Shown: positions 26,579 through 35,943 of the stretch, piece after piece
How the letters are laid out: every line of letters starts with the position of its first letter
Position numbering within the stretch: the stretch's first letter is position 1
Assembly (NCBI GenBank): GCA_958366945.1
Contig: CATXCY010000009.1
Location: 1 to 64,000 of the forward strand
DNA from: Bruticola sp004554425
GTDB taxonomy: Bacteria > Vulcanimicrobiota > Xenobia > Xenobiales > Xenobiaceae
DNA length: 64,000 nt
Reading direction: 5' to 3'
The notes under the pieces: generated by a model
What the model was told of the DNA's origin: nothing
Seen by the model: only the letters and a program-made list of their open reading frames with translations
Databases searched by the model: none
Made by a program: the position numbers and the translations under genes

Positions 26579-26647
26579 AGTCAGCGCCTAGGCTGTTATA
26601 TAAAAGCCGCCGCAACTTTAGCTTTGCTAGTATATAATCTTGGCACA

Positions 26648-26697
26648 AAAAAATAACTCCGCTTTCTTATTGTAGGAGAAGGCAGAGTTATTTTTTT
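26648..26697. terminator. Bidirectional terminator between the MCE gene and the PTS operon
   Basis: AAATAACTC and GAGTTATTT form the stem base, with internal pairing of CTTTC-like and GGAGAAGG segments. A runs lie on one side and T runs on the other, serving both converging genes. Confidence 0.85.
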
Positions 26698-26750
26698 ATA
26701 GTGTATGCTAGGCAATAAACGCTGCGGCGGTGGCCGCAGCGCTTAAGTTG

Positions 26751-28643
26751 TTACTTTTGGGAGTCAAGCAAAGCCTGATTCATGGCTGCGGCTTCATCTA
26801 AAGCGCAAATCAAGTGGAATTTGCCTTTACCTAAAGTCATGAGGTTAAAGCCTTTAGTTTCCAATTCTTCGGCTTTAACTTGGGAAGCATCTTTTACTTG
26901 GAAAACTACTCGGGTTAAAGAAGCTAAGTGTATGTTTTCCAAGTTGCCAATGCCACCAACTAAAGAGGCAAATTCAGCCGCTTTGGCGCGTGTGGCTGCG
27001 CTGACTTGTACTTGTTCACTAGGTGTAGAGTCGACCGGCGCGGCAGCGGGCAAGGGCGTTGCAGAAGCGTCGCCGTGAGCGCTGATATACTCTTCAATGT
27101 CGGATTTGAGATTTTCGGAAAGAGTTCCGAAAATAGCTTGCAAGTTGTTGCCTACAGTAACGACACCGGCAGCGCCTAAGGCTTTAAGAGTATCGGGACT
27201 GGCTTTAGATATATCTTTTAAGCCTACGCGCAAGCGGGTAATGCAAGCATCTAAGCTTACTAAATTGGCGCGACCGCCCAAAGCTTGGAGTACTTTGCCA
27301 GCTAATTCACTGCCTGTACCACTAGCTTCGGCGCCAGCCATAGCTTCTTCGCGGCCTGGAGTTTTGAAGTTAAAGATCTCGATAGCTTTGCGGAAAACCA
27401 CATAGTAAATTACAGCGTAAATCGGGCCGAGCCAAAGGACGCAGCTGGGATTAGTGTCGTTATGGAAGTAAAGTAAGTAGTCGATACAACCTTGGGAGAA
27501 GGTAAAGCCCATGTGAGCTCCTACCAAGTTCATTACATAGAAGGCGCTGCCTACTAACAGAGCGTGTATAGCGTAAAGAGCTGGAGCTACGAATAAGAAA
27601 GAAAATTCGATAGGCTCAGTGATACCGGTAAGGAAGGAAGTAAGAGCCGCCGACATCATAATGCCGCCAACTTGGACTCTGTTTTCAGGCTTAGCACTGT
27701 GCCAAATGGCGATAGCCGCTGCAGGTAAGCCCCACATCTTGAAGAGGAAACCGCCGCCCAAAATTCCGGCTGTCGGATCGCCGTTAAAGAAGCGGGTAAT
27801 ATCACCTTGTACTACACTGCCGTCAGGAGTGGTAAAGCTGCCCATTTGGAAGAAGAAAGGAGCGTTCCAAGCGTGATGCAAACCGAAAGGTAATAAAGCT
27901 CTTTCTACAACGCCGTATACGGTGGCGGCTAGAGACGGATTTTCGTTGGCGGCCCAGTTGCCGGCTAAAGTAATAAAAGCACCGATAGGCGGCCAAACGA
28001 AGCTGAGCACGATACCAGTTAAAATGGCGGCAAAGGCTGTAACAATAGGTACGAAGCGTTTACCGGCAAAGAAGCCTAAGTAAGGCGGCAGTGAAATACG
28101 ATAGTATTTATTAAACAAGTAAGCTGTAATAATACCTATGACAATGCCGCCAAATACGCCGGTGTCGACACTTTTTATGCCCATAATCGACGTAGTGGAA
28201 ATAACCGATTGGTCGCTTAGCAAGCCTCCGCAATCGGGACAATATTTGAGCACATCTAGGCCGCGGATAGTAGCCATAACTCCCATAGTGGCATTCATTA
28301 CCATATAACCAACTACGGCTGCTAAAGCGGAAACGCCGTCGTTTTTTGTTAAACCTAAGGCTACGCCGATAGCGAAAATTAAGGGTAAGTTGCTGAAAAT
28401 TACCTGGCCAGAATCGCCCATAATTTTCAGAATGGCTACGCCTAAAGCTACAATGGTAGGCCAGCCTTGAGTAAAGATATTTACGCCGCTTTTGAGGACG
28501 GCGTCCAAATTAGAAGGCATCCAGCCGTATTTGGAAGCGCCTACGCCCAACAAAATACCTGCCACCGGCAGAACGGCTACTGGCAACATTAAGGCTTTGC
28601 CTATCTGTTGTAGAATGCCGAAAGCTTTTTTGAAAAAGTTCAC
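26751..28643 (-). CDS. PTS glucose-type EIIC-EIIB permease with an extra degenerate EIIB-like domain
   Basis: 630 residues. The EIIC domain (about 1-420) starts with FFKKAFGILQQIGKALMLPV and shows the glucose/N-acetylglucosamine-family GITEPIEFSFLF. EIIB follows with the phosphorylatable Cys in SLDACITRLRV and GNNLQAIFG. After a linker, a second EIIB-like segment (about 555-630; HLASLTRVVFQV) has Ser in place of the Cys. The second copy therefore cannot carry phosphate. It imports and phosphorylates a glucose-type sugar with the upstream EIIA-HPr-EI fusion. The start overlaps that gene by 4 bases (ATGA), so translation is coupled. Exact sugar unknown. Confidence 0.92.
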   Translation of the reverse strand: MNFFKKAFGILQQIGKALMLPVAVLPVAGILLGVGASKYGWMPSNLDAVLKSGVNIFTQGWPTIVALGVAILKIMGDSGQVIFSNLPLIFAIGVALGLTKNDGVSALAAVVGYMVMNATMGVMATIRGLDVLKYCPDCGGLLSDQSVISTTSIMGIKSVDTGVFGGIVIGIITAYLFNKYYRISLPPYLGFFAGKRFVPIVTAFAAILTGIVLSFVWPPIGAFITLAGNWAANENPSLAATVYGVVERALLPFGLHHAWNAPFFFQMGSFTTPDGSVVQGDITRFFNGDPTAGILGGGFLFKMWGLPAAAIAIWHSAKPENRVQVGGIMMSAALTSFLTGITEPIEFSFLFVAPALYAIHALLVGSAFYVMNLVGAHMGFTFSQGCIDYLLYFHNDTNPSCVLWLGPIYAVIYYVVFRKAIEIFNFKTPGREEAMAGAEASGTGSELAGKVLQALGGRANLVSLDACITRLRVGLKDISKASPDTLKALGAAGVVTVGNNLQAIFGTLSENLKSDIEEYISAHGDASATPLPAAAPVDSTPSEQVQVSAATRAKAAEFASLVGGIGNLENIHLASLTRVVFQVKDASQVKAEELETKGFNLMTLGKGKFHLICALDEAAAMNQALLDSQK

Positions 28644-31213
28644 CGCTCGATATCCTCCTGTAATTTGCGCACCGCTTCGGAGCTCTCACAGGCCAAAGCC
28701 TGTTCGGCTAATTGGCGGCATTCTTCCATGCCAACTTGACGAATTCTATCCTTAACGGCAGGAATAGCTGGGGCGGCTACGCTCAGCTCGTCGACGCCTA
28801 AACCGACTAAAATAGCCGTAGCTTGTAAGTCGCCGCCAATACCTCCGCAAACGCCAACTTTACGTTTGTATTTATGGGCGCCGTCTACTGTCATTTTAAT
28901 TAAGCGCAAGATAGAGGGATGGAGGCTGTCTACTAAGTTGGCCAATTGAGGATGGCCGCGGTCGATAGCCGTAGTGTATTGGGTTAAATCGTTGGTGCCG
29001 ATAGAGAAAAATTCTACTTCTTTAGCTAAAGTTTCGGCCATTAAAGCGGCAGCGGGCACCTCTACCATAATACCTAAGGGTACTTTAACTCCCAAGTTTT
29101 TGCACTCTTGCTCAAAAATAGCTTTGGCCTGACGGTATTCGCCAATAGTAGTTACCATGGGCAACATGATTTGCAACTTGGCAAAACCTGCCGCTCTTAA
29201 AATGGCTCTGAACTGAGTGCGCAGCAAATCTGGGCGCAGCAAAGAAATACGCAAGCCACGTTCTCCTAAGAAAGGATTGGCTTCTTGCGGAATGGGTAAG
29301 TAGGGCAAAGGTTTGTCGCCACCTACATCTAGAGTACGAATAATTAGTGTAGCTTTGGGGCCTAAAGTACGAGCGATCTGGCCATAAATGTCGGCTTGCT
29401 CGTCTTCGCTTGGCGGAGTAGTGCGAGCCAAGAAAAGGAACTCGCTGCGCAATAAGCCTACACCATCTGCTCCTAAGGTGACCGCTTGCTCTGTATCGGC
29501 TATAGAGCCAACGTTGGCGGCTACTTCAATAAGGCGACCGTCGGTAGTTTGAGCTGGATCTTTAGCCTTTTCGAGTAATTGGCGGCGACGCTCTTGTTGA
29601 AGCTTAAGCTTTTCTTTGGCTTCTTGGTAGCGTTGGTCGTCTGGGTTAAGTTCTAAAGTACCTTTGCTGCCGCTTAAAATGGCTCTTGTACCATTAGCTA
29701 CAGTAAGAGCTCGGGCAGAAATTCCGGCTAAGGCGGGCAAGTCTAGCGAGCGGGCCAAAATGGCTACATGTGAAGTTGAGCCGCCCAATACGGTAGCAAA
29801 GCCAACTACTTTGGAGCGATCCAAAGCCGCTGTATCTGAAGGCGTTAAATCTTCGGCAATAAGGATTGTATTTTCGGGGAAATTGTGAATAGTAGGCGCT
29901 TCACCCATAAGTAAGCGCAATACTCTTTCACCTACGTCTTTTAAGTCTACGGCGCGGGCGGCCATTAGCTGGTGGCTCAATTGGGCTAAACGCTCTGACT
30001 GGCCCATATAAGCTTGCTTCCAGCTATAAGCGGCGCTTTTCCCTTTAGCAATGCCTGCTTCAGCTTGCTCAATTAAGTCGGGATCGTCCAAAAGCTCGCG
30101 GTGAGCAGCGAAGATGCCTGCTTTATTAGGATCGGCTTTGGCCTTCATGCTCACTTCTAAAAATTCCAGCTCGTTTTGGCCTTTTTTCAGAGCTTCGCGC
30201 AATTTTTGCAACTCTTTGTCCGGGCCTTGGCCTTCCTCTTCTACGTCATATTCTGTACGTTGCATTTGATAAATACGCCCTACAGCCAAGCCTGGAGAAG
30301 CAGAAACGGCATGCAATAAATTATCTGTGTCTGGTGTTTGCGGATTGGGTAAAGCTGGTGTTAAGGGTCCGGGAGTAATCATGGGCTGAGCTTGTACATT
30401 TATATCCGGCTGGGCATTGACACCGGCAACGCCCGGAACTTCTGGCTTTTCACCTAAACCGCTAGCCAAAGCCTCACTCAAAGCATCTAAAGCTTCTTGG
30501 GCCTCTTCGCCGCTAGCTCTGAAGCGCACTACTTCGTTGTGCAACACTTGCAAACTCATTAAGGCTACGACGCTTTTGCAATTAGCAAATTGCTCGCCGC
30601 GCACAATTTGCAAGTTGGCTTTAAATTTTTTGGCTAAATTGGCCAAAACTGCCGCTGGACGGGCGTGTAAGCCATGAGGATTGGGCACCACGATCGGTTC
30701 GGACATTAAGCTCAGGCCGGAGGTTGTCTCTTTATCTTCTTCTTTTTGAGCCAAAGTGGCATTGATAAGCAAATCTTGGCCGGCCTTTTTGTAACCTTGC
30801 TCTATGTCTAAATGGCTGACAGCTTCAGTATTGGTAATCAAAACTAAGGTAATCAGGCTGCGGGCTTTTTCAGCAATAAGGCCTGCGTCAAAGGCTATAA
30901 GCTCTTGCCCTTTTTCCACCGAATCGCCTACTTTTACCTTGGGAGTAAAGCCTTCGCTCTTTAAGGCGACCGTGTCCAAACCTATGTGCATAAGCACTTC
31001 CAAACCTGAGGGGGTCTCCAGAGTCAGAGCGTGGCAAGAGGGATGAATTTGCTTGACGACTCCCGGACAAGGGGCCAACAAGACTTCTGAAGTTGGGTCT
31101 ATAGCTACGCCGTCGCCTACCATCTTACCGGCGAAAACCGGATCGGGTACGCGTTCGAGTTCTACAGTCTGTCCCGAGAGGGGAGCATATAAAGCGACAG
31201 CATGATTGCTCAC
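28640..31213 (-). CDS. PTS EIIA(Glc)-HPr-enzyme I fusion
   Basis: 857 residues when started at GTG 31213, which has GGAG about 12 bases upstream; the TTG 31243 extension looks unsupported. Domain order: EIIA-Glc type at about 1-155 (active His76 in VLMHIGLDTV), HPr at about 172-260 (His183 in NPHGLHARPA; regulatory Ser in NCKSVVALMSL), a linker, then enzyme I (phospho-His in GGSTSHVAILARSLDLPAL, C-terminal PEP-binding Cys in GVCGGIGGD). One polypeptide thus carries the phosphate from PEP to EIIA and on to the neighbouring EIIB. All phospho sites are intact. Confidence 0.94.
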   Translation of the reverse strand: MSNHAVALYAPLSGQTVELERVPDPVFAGKMVGDGVAIDPTSEVLLAPCPGVVKQIHPSCHALTLETPSGLEVLMHIGLDTVALKSEGFTPKVKVGDSVEKGQELIAFDAGLIAEKARSLITLVLITNTEAVSHLDIEQGYKKAGQDLLINATLAQKEEDKETTSGLSLMSEPIVVPNPHGLHARPAAVLANLAKKFKANLQIVRGEQFANCKSVVALMSLQVLHNEVVRFRASGEEAQEALDALSEALASGLGEKPEVPGVAGVNAQPDINVQAQPMITPGPLTPALPNPQTPDTDNLLHAVSASPGLAVGRIYQMQRTEYDVEEEGQGPDKELQKLREALKKGQNELEFLEVSMKAKADPNKAGIFAAHRELLDDPDLIEQAEAGIAKGKSAAYSWKQAYMGQSERLAQLSHQLMAARAVDLKDVGERVLRLLMGEAPTIHNFPENTILIAEDLTPSDTAALDRSKVVGFATVLGGSTSHVAILARSLDLPALAGISARALTVANGTRAILSGSKGTLELNPDDQRYQEAKEKLKLQQERRRQLLEKAKDPAQTTDGRLIEVAANVGSIADTEQAVTLGADGVGLLRSEFLFLARTTPPSEDEQADIYGQIARTLGPKATLIIRTLDVGGDKPLPYLPIPQEANPFLGERGLRISLLRPDLLRTQFRAILRAAGFAKLQIMLPMVTTIGEYRQAKAIFEQECKNLGVKVPLGIMVEVPAAALMAETLAKEVEFFSIGTNDLTQYTTAIDRGHPQLANLVDSLHPSILRLIKMTVDGAHKYKRKVGVCGGIGGDLQATAILVGLGVDELSVAAPAIPAVKDRIRQVGMEECRQLAEQALACESSEAVRKLQEDIER

Positions 31214-31270
31214 GTGAAACAGCACACTCCAAAAAAATATCAAAAAGCCTGCAAAAATTCGACATTTTAG

Positions 31271-31322
31271 GCCGCCTCCCTCCGCCTGCTTTGTTGTATC
31301 AGCACTTAAGAGGGAGGAGGCT
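31271..31322. promoter_or_regulatory. Inverted repeat between the PTS operon and the GDH-like gene
   Basis: GCCGCCTCCCTC at 31271 and GAGGGAGGAGGC at about 31310 can pair with one mismatch around a 27-base spacer. It lies in the divergent intergenic region, without a T tract, so it may be an operator or leader hairpin for either gene. Confidence 0.45.
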
Positions 31323-31385
31323 TGAAAAAGCGAAACTCGCCGAATTAAGCAGCTTTTTTAACAGTGTGAACGGAGCTAACTTTAT

Positions 31386-32738
31386 ATGGGTATGCGAACG
31401 ACGACTCTAGATTTGATTATGGGCCAAGTGGCGGTGCGCAATCCTGGCGAACCGGAGTTCCTTCAGGCAGTAAGAGAGGTCTTCTCTTCGGTAGTGCCTG
31501 TAGTAGAAGCCAATCCTGTGTATAGACGCATGAAAGTATTGGAGCGTCTGGTTGAGCCAGAAAGAGTGATAATTTTCCGCGTTCCTTGGGTCGACGATTT
31601 AGGCAACATTCAAATCAACCGAGGCTATCGTGTGGAAATGTGCGGCGCCATTGGCCCTTTCCAAGGTGGTTTGCGTTTCCATCCCAGTGTAGATTTAAGC
31701 ATTATCAAGTTTTTGGCTTTTGAACAAGTATTTCGCAATTCGCTCACTTGTTTGCCTTTAGGTGGCGCCAAGGGTGGGGCCGATTTCGATCCTAAAGGCA
31801 AGTCCGATATGGAAGTTATGCGCTTTTGTCAGTCTTTTATGGCTGAGTTGTTCCGCCATATCGGCCCTACTGTCGATGTCGCTACCAGTGGCTTGGGGGT
31901 AAGCGGGCGTGAAATAGGCTACTTGTTTGGCATGTACAGAAAGCTCTCTGGTCAGTTCTCCGGTGCTCTTACCAACAAAGGTTTGGGGTGGGGCGGTTCT
32001 ATGTTGCGTCCGGAAGCTACCGGCTTTGGCGTCATCTACTTTATAGAAAATATGTTGCAACGCCGCAGCGAAACTTTGGAAGATAAACGTATTGTTATTT
32101 CCGGATCTGGCAATGTGGCTCAATTTGCCGCCAAAAAAGCTATTGCTCTAGGTGCTAAGGTGCTTACCATGTCCGATTCTTCCGGCATGATTTACGATCC
32201 TGACGGCATTGACGAAGACAAGCTTGATTGGATTATGGAACTTAAAAATTTGCGTCGCGGTCGTATCAGAGAATATGTTGATGAATTTGATGGCGCCGAA
32301 TATATTGAAGGCGGTGCTCCCTGGAATATCCCTTGTGACGTGGCTATTCCAGCGGCTACTCAAAATGAAATCTTCTTGGAAGATGCGCAAGCTCTGATCG
32401 CCAACGGTGTGACTGTAGTAGCTGAAGCGGCCGATATGCCTTGTATGCCGGAAGCTATTTCCGAATTTTTGCGCAATAAAGTGATCTTCGGGCCTAGCAA
32501 AGCGGTCAATGCCGGCGGTGTAGCCACATCTGGCTTGGAAATGTCTCAAAATGCTTCACATGAAAGTTGGAGCACCGATGAAATAGAACAACGTTTGCGC
32601 CGTATTATGTCTTCTATTCATGAAGCTTGCGTGCGTTATGGTCGCAGTGATGACGGCTTTGTTAATTATGTGCGCGGCGCCAATGTCGCAGGTTTTGTAA
32701 AAGTGGCTGACGCTATGGTCGATCAGGGCATTATCTAA
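31386..32738 (+). CDS. Glutamate-dehydrogenase family protein with altered catalytic residues
   Basis: 450 residues, the length of hexameric class I GDH, with the usual dimerisation/substrate domain and a Rossmann domain (VISGSGNVAQFAAKKA, SDSSG). Compared with Clostridium symbiosum GDH from memory, the substrate Lys of YKGGLRF is Gln93 (FQGGLRFHPS), the Lys of AFKDSL is Arg117 (VFRNSL), and the catalytic Asp of PAGDIGVG is Gly169 (ATSGLGVSGREIG). Lys129 (GGAKGG) and the Ser of ATSGLEMSQN remain. Normal glutamate oxidation is therefore doubtful. ATG 31386 lacks a strong ribosome-binding site; the upstream sequence has GGAG only. A PEP-synthase-like gene follows. Confidence 0.9.
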   Translation: MGMRTTTLDLIMGQVAVRNPGEPEFLQAVREVFSSVVPVVEANPVYRRMKVLERLVEPERVIIFRVPWVDDLGNIQINRGYRVEMCGAIGPFQGGLRFHPSVDLSIIKFLAFEQVFRNSLTCLPLGGAKGGADFDPKGKSDMEVMRFCQSFMAELFRHIGPTVDVATSGLGVSGREIGYLFGMYRKLSGQFSGALTNKGLGWGGSMLRPEATGFGVIYFIENMLQRRSETLEDKRIVISGSGNVAQFAAKKAIALGAKVLTMSDSSGMIYDPDGIDEDKLDWIMELKNLRRGRIREYVDEFDGAEYIEGGAPWNIPCDVAIPAATQNEIFLEDAQALIANGVTVVAEAADMPCMPEAISEFLRNKVIFGPSKAVNAGGVATSGLEMSQNASHESWSTDEIEQRLRRIMSSIHEACVRYGRSDDGFVNYVRGANVAGFVKVADAMVDQGII

Positions 32739-32811
32739 GTGCAAGTGCAGGCTGTGCTCTGCTGTTGGTCGATAAGTTTAGTCCAAACGAAAAGGAGTGC
32801 TCCGCAATAAA

Positions 32812-35800
32812 ATGAGATCGCTAGGAAAATTTTACGAGCTGGCCTCTTATCGAGTGCGTGAAGTTCTGTTTATTTCTTCCGAATACGATGCTTTTATTTT
32901 AGAAACGGAAAATCAGCTAGCGGAGCGTCTCTTTTATCGCTATTCCGAATTTTTTATGGTCGGCGTGCCTAGCATAAGCCACGCTTGCTCGGCAGATCGA
33001 GCTCTGGAAATTTTAGCCAGCCACCGTGTCGATTTAATTGTTATGGCCGTGCGCGACGCTTCTTCACTGAATACTGGCTTTTTGTCACGTCTTCACAAAA
33101 GCGCTCCCGCTATTCCCATAATTTTGCTCATTCTAGATCCAGCTTGTTTGCATGGCTTAAATTGGGGACGTTTGCCTAAGTGGCTGGCCGGGACTTACCT
33201 TTGGACGGGCGATTTAAGTTTGATTACGGCTATGTTTAATCAAATTGAAGATTGCTTCAATGTTGAGCGCGATACTGCTTCTACTGGTGTACAAGTTATT
33301 ATTACTGTGGAAGATACGGTCGCCGACTATTCAGTTTTTTTGCCCCATCTTTACGATGAATTATTTGAGCAAAGTCGCTCTCTTTCCGCTGAAGGCGTCA
33401 ATTTTACCCAGCGCACTTTGCGTATGTTAGCGCGTCCCAAAATTTTACTAGCTTCCGATTATGAGTCGGCCCAAGCTCTCTTTGACAAATATCAGCGCTA
33501 CGTTTTAGCCCTAATTAGCGACGTTAGCTTTAGAGTAAAGGGTAAGCAAGACGCTCAGGCTGGCTTTAAGCTGGCCGCCTATTGCTCGGAGCGTAAGGCT
33601 AAATTGCCTATTTTGCTCCAGTCGTCCGATGCTTCTAATTCGCAAATTGCCGCAGATAAAGGCTGGCATTTTGCCAATAAAAAGCCGGAAATTTTCCGCC
33701 CAGCTTTGCACCTTTTCTTAGAAGAGAGCTTGGGCTTTGGTAATTTTGTCTTTCGTATGCCAGATCGCACCGAAGTAGCTAGAGCTCGCGATACTTACGA
33801 GCTAGAGCGTCTATTACACACGGTAGATTTGCGCTCTTTTTGCTACCATGCCGTCAACCATCACTTTAGCGTTTGGTTGCGGGCTCGCAACTATTTTAAT
33901 TTGGCCAACGTGGTGGAAAGCATCAATTTAGCAAATTTCTCTAGTCCCGAAGAAATGCGGCAGCATTTGATTCGCATTTTGCAAGAATCAGCTCGTGAAG
34001 AACGTCAGGGAGTAGTGGCCGATTTTTCTGTTCACCGCAGCGACAATTCTGGACACAATTTTTTCCGCGTCGGTCGAGGATCTATTGGAGGCAAAGGACG
34101 CGGTATCGCTTTTATAAATTCATTGCTAGCTAAAGATGATTTTATTACCGAGCGTCCTGGCTTAAAAGTGGCTATTCCGCGCACTTTAGTCTTGGGTGTA
34201 GACGTTTACGATCGCTTTATGGAACTCAACAATTTTAGCGTCAAAAAGCAGCGCGGTTTGACAGATGAAGAGCTGATCGATATTTACTTACAAGCCAAGC
34301 TGCCGCCAGAAATGACTGAAGAATTGCGAGCCGCTTTTTCTTTATTGCATGGTCCCTTGGCGGTGCGTTCTTCTAGCTTGTTGGAAGATTCGCAAAACCA
34401 GTCTTGCGCTGGTATTTATGCTACTTATATGATTCCCGACAATCACGAAGATTCTCCGCACCGCTTTGAGCTTATATGTCAAGCCATCAAGCGTGTTTAC
34501 ATGTCGGCTGTTGCTTCGCGAGCTCAAGCTTATTTGGCCAGCGCCCAATATTTGGGAGCTGAAGAGAAGATGGCTGTTATTTTGCAAGAAACGGTGGGAT
34601 CGGTGCATGGTCGCTATTTCTATCCCAATTTTTCTGGCGTGGCCATGTCGGTCAACTACTATCCTATGGGGCCGCAACATATCGATGATGGTATTGCCGC
34701 TATGGCTTTAGGCTTGGGCAACACTGTGGCCGATGGTGGAAGTTGTATGCGTTTTTCTCCTAAGTGGCCTAAAGTTTTGCCTCATCAATGTTATCAGGAT
34801 CTTTATTTAAATTATTCTCAGCGTGAATTTTACGCTATTGAATTGGACGCTGCTACTAAAGAAAATCCTAGCGGTTTAGTCAAACTAAAATTGAAACAAG
34901 CTGAAGAAGATGGCACTTTGGCGCCTATAGGCTCGGTATTTTCTCCCCAGAGTAATACTTGGCGCGATTCTTTTGAATATCAAGGGCCGCGGGCGGTCAC
35001 TTTCAGTAGCATTTTGCAAAATGGCGAAGTACCTTTAGCTCAATGTTTGGAGGAATTGCTGGAGCGATTTAAAGTAGCGATAGGTTGTCCTGTGGAAGTT
35101 GAATTTGCTGTGGAGTTGGGGTCTTCTTTTGCTAAAGGCAGTGATTTTCTCTATTCAGTACAAAGCGATCCCGTACCGGATGAAGCCAATCAAGACGAGC
35201 CTACCCTTTACATTTTGCAACTTCGCCCTCTTACCAGTTTGGCTGTAGGTGAGGAAATTCACGCTTGTGGCTATCGGAAAGAAGACATTATTTGTACTTG
35301 TGACTCTTTGGGCCACGGAGCTGCCGATAATATATGCGATCTGATTTTTGTACCCGGTTCTAATTTGAGCGCTCGTGAAGCCCGTTTAGCCGCAGCTAGA
35401 ATAGCTCGTTTTAATGCTACTTTGGTTAAAGAAAAACGCCCTTATTTATTGATAGGGCCGGGCCGCTGGGGCTCGCTCGATCCCAATTTAGGCATTCCTG
35501 TACAAATTAGCCAAGTAATGGGAGCCAAAGCTATAGTGGAATTGCCTTATGGCGATCGTTTTGTCGAGCCTTCTATGGGCTCTCACTTTTTCCATGAATT
35601 GGCCGCTATGCACGTTTTCTATATGAACTTATGTTTTGATGGACAGGAGCGAGCCTTTAATCAGGGAATCCGCGGCGGAATTTGTCGAGACGATACTTCT
35701 GTAAAATGTGCCGATAAAATTATGGAAGATTATATCGATTTAGACTGGCTTAAAGCTTTGCCTGTATTGTGTGAAGCCGATGGAGTTAGGCATATACGCT

Positions 35801-35937
35801 TAGAACGGCCAGTGCATGTGCGCGTCAACGGACGTTGCTGTCGTGGAGTCGTTCTGAAAAACAGCGCGAAAGAAATGGTCGAACAGGATGATAAATTGAA
35901 TTTTTCATTGCCGCCGACCGAATCTTCGATTTGGTGA
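32812..35937 (+). CDS. Receiver-like domain plus PEP-synthase-type ATP-binding protein
   Basis: About 1041 residues. Two receiver-like alpha/beta segments seem to lie at about 18-130 (LFISSEYDAFILE, VDLIVMAVRDASSL) and about 205-315 (KILLASDYESAQALFDKY). From about 410 the protein resembles the nucleotide-binding half of PEP synthase/pyruvate phosphate dikinase (GSIGGKGRGIAFINSLL; LAVRSSSLLEDSQNQSCAGI; GRWGSLDPNLGIP). The phosphohistidine swivel domain and the PEP-binding barrel are absent. Function unknown. ATG 32812 lies 14 bases after AAAGGAG; GTG 32797 overlaps that site. It follows the GDH-like gene by 73 bases. Confidence 0.75.
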   Translation: MRSLGKFYELASYRVREVLFISSEYDAFILETENQLAERLFYRYSEFFMVGVPSISHACSADRALEILASHRVDLIVMAVRDASSLNTGFLSRLHKSAPAIPIILLILDPACLHGLNWGRLPKWLAGTYLWTGDLSLITAMFNQIEDCFNVERDTASTGVQVIITVEDTVADYSVFLPHLYDELFEQSRSLSAEGVNFTQRTLRMLARPKILLASDYESAQALFDKYQRYVLALISDVSFRVKGKQDAQAGFKLAAYCSERKAKLPILLQSSDASNSQIAADKGWHFANKKPEIFRPALHLFLEESLGFGNFVFRMPDRTEVARARDTYELERLLHTVDLRSFCYHAVNHHFSVWLRARNYFNLANVVESINLANFSSPEEMRQHLIRILQESAREERQGVVADFSVHRSDNSGHNFFRVGRGSIGGKGRGIAFINSLLAKDDFITERPGLKVAIPRTLVLGVDVYDRFMELNNFSVKKQRGLTDEELIDIYLQAKLPPEMTEELRAAFSLLHGPLAVRSSSLLEDSQNQSCAGIYATYMIPDNHEDSPHRFELICQAIKRVYMSAVASRAQAYLASAQYLGAEEKMAVILQETVGSVHGRYFYPNFSGVAMSVNYYPMGPQHIDDGIAAMALGLGNTVADGGSCMRFSPKWPKVLPHQCYQDLYLNYSQREFYAIELDAATKENPSGLVKLKLKQAEEDGTLAPIGSVFSPQSNTWRDSFEYQGPRAVTFSSILQNGEVPLAQCLEELLERFKVAIGCPVEVEFAVELGSSFAKGSDFLYSVQSDPVPDEANQDEPTLYILQLRPLTSLAVGEEIHACGYRKEDIICTCDSLGHGAADNICDLIFVPGSNLSAREARLAAARIARFNATLVKEKRPYLLIGPGRWGSLDPNLGIPVQISQVMGAKAIVELPYGDRFVEPSMGSHFFHELAAMHVFYMNLCFDGQERAFNQGIRGGICRDDTSVKCADKIMEDYIDLDWLKALPVLCEADGVRHIRLERPVHVRVNGRCCRGVVLKNSAKEMVEQDDKLNFSLPPTESSIW

Positions 35938-35943
35938 ATTATA

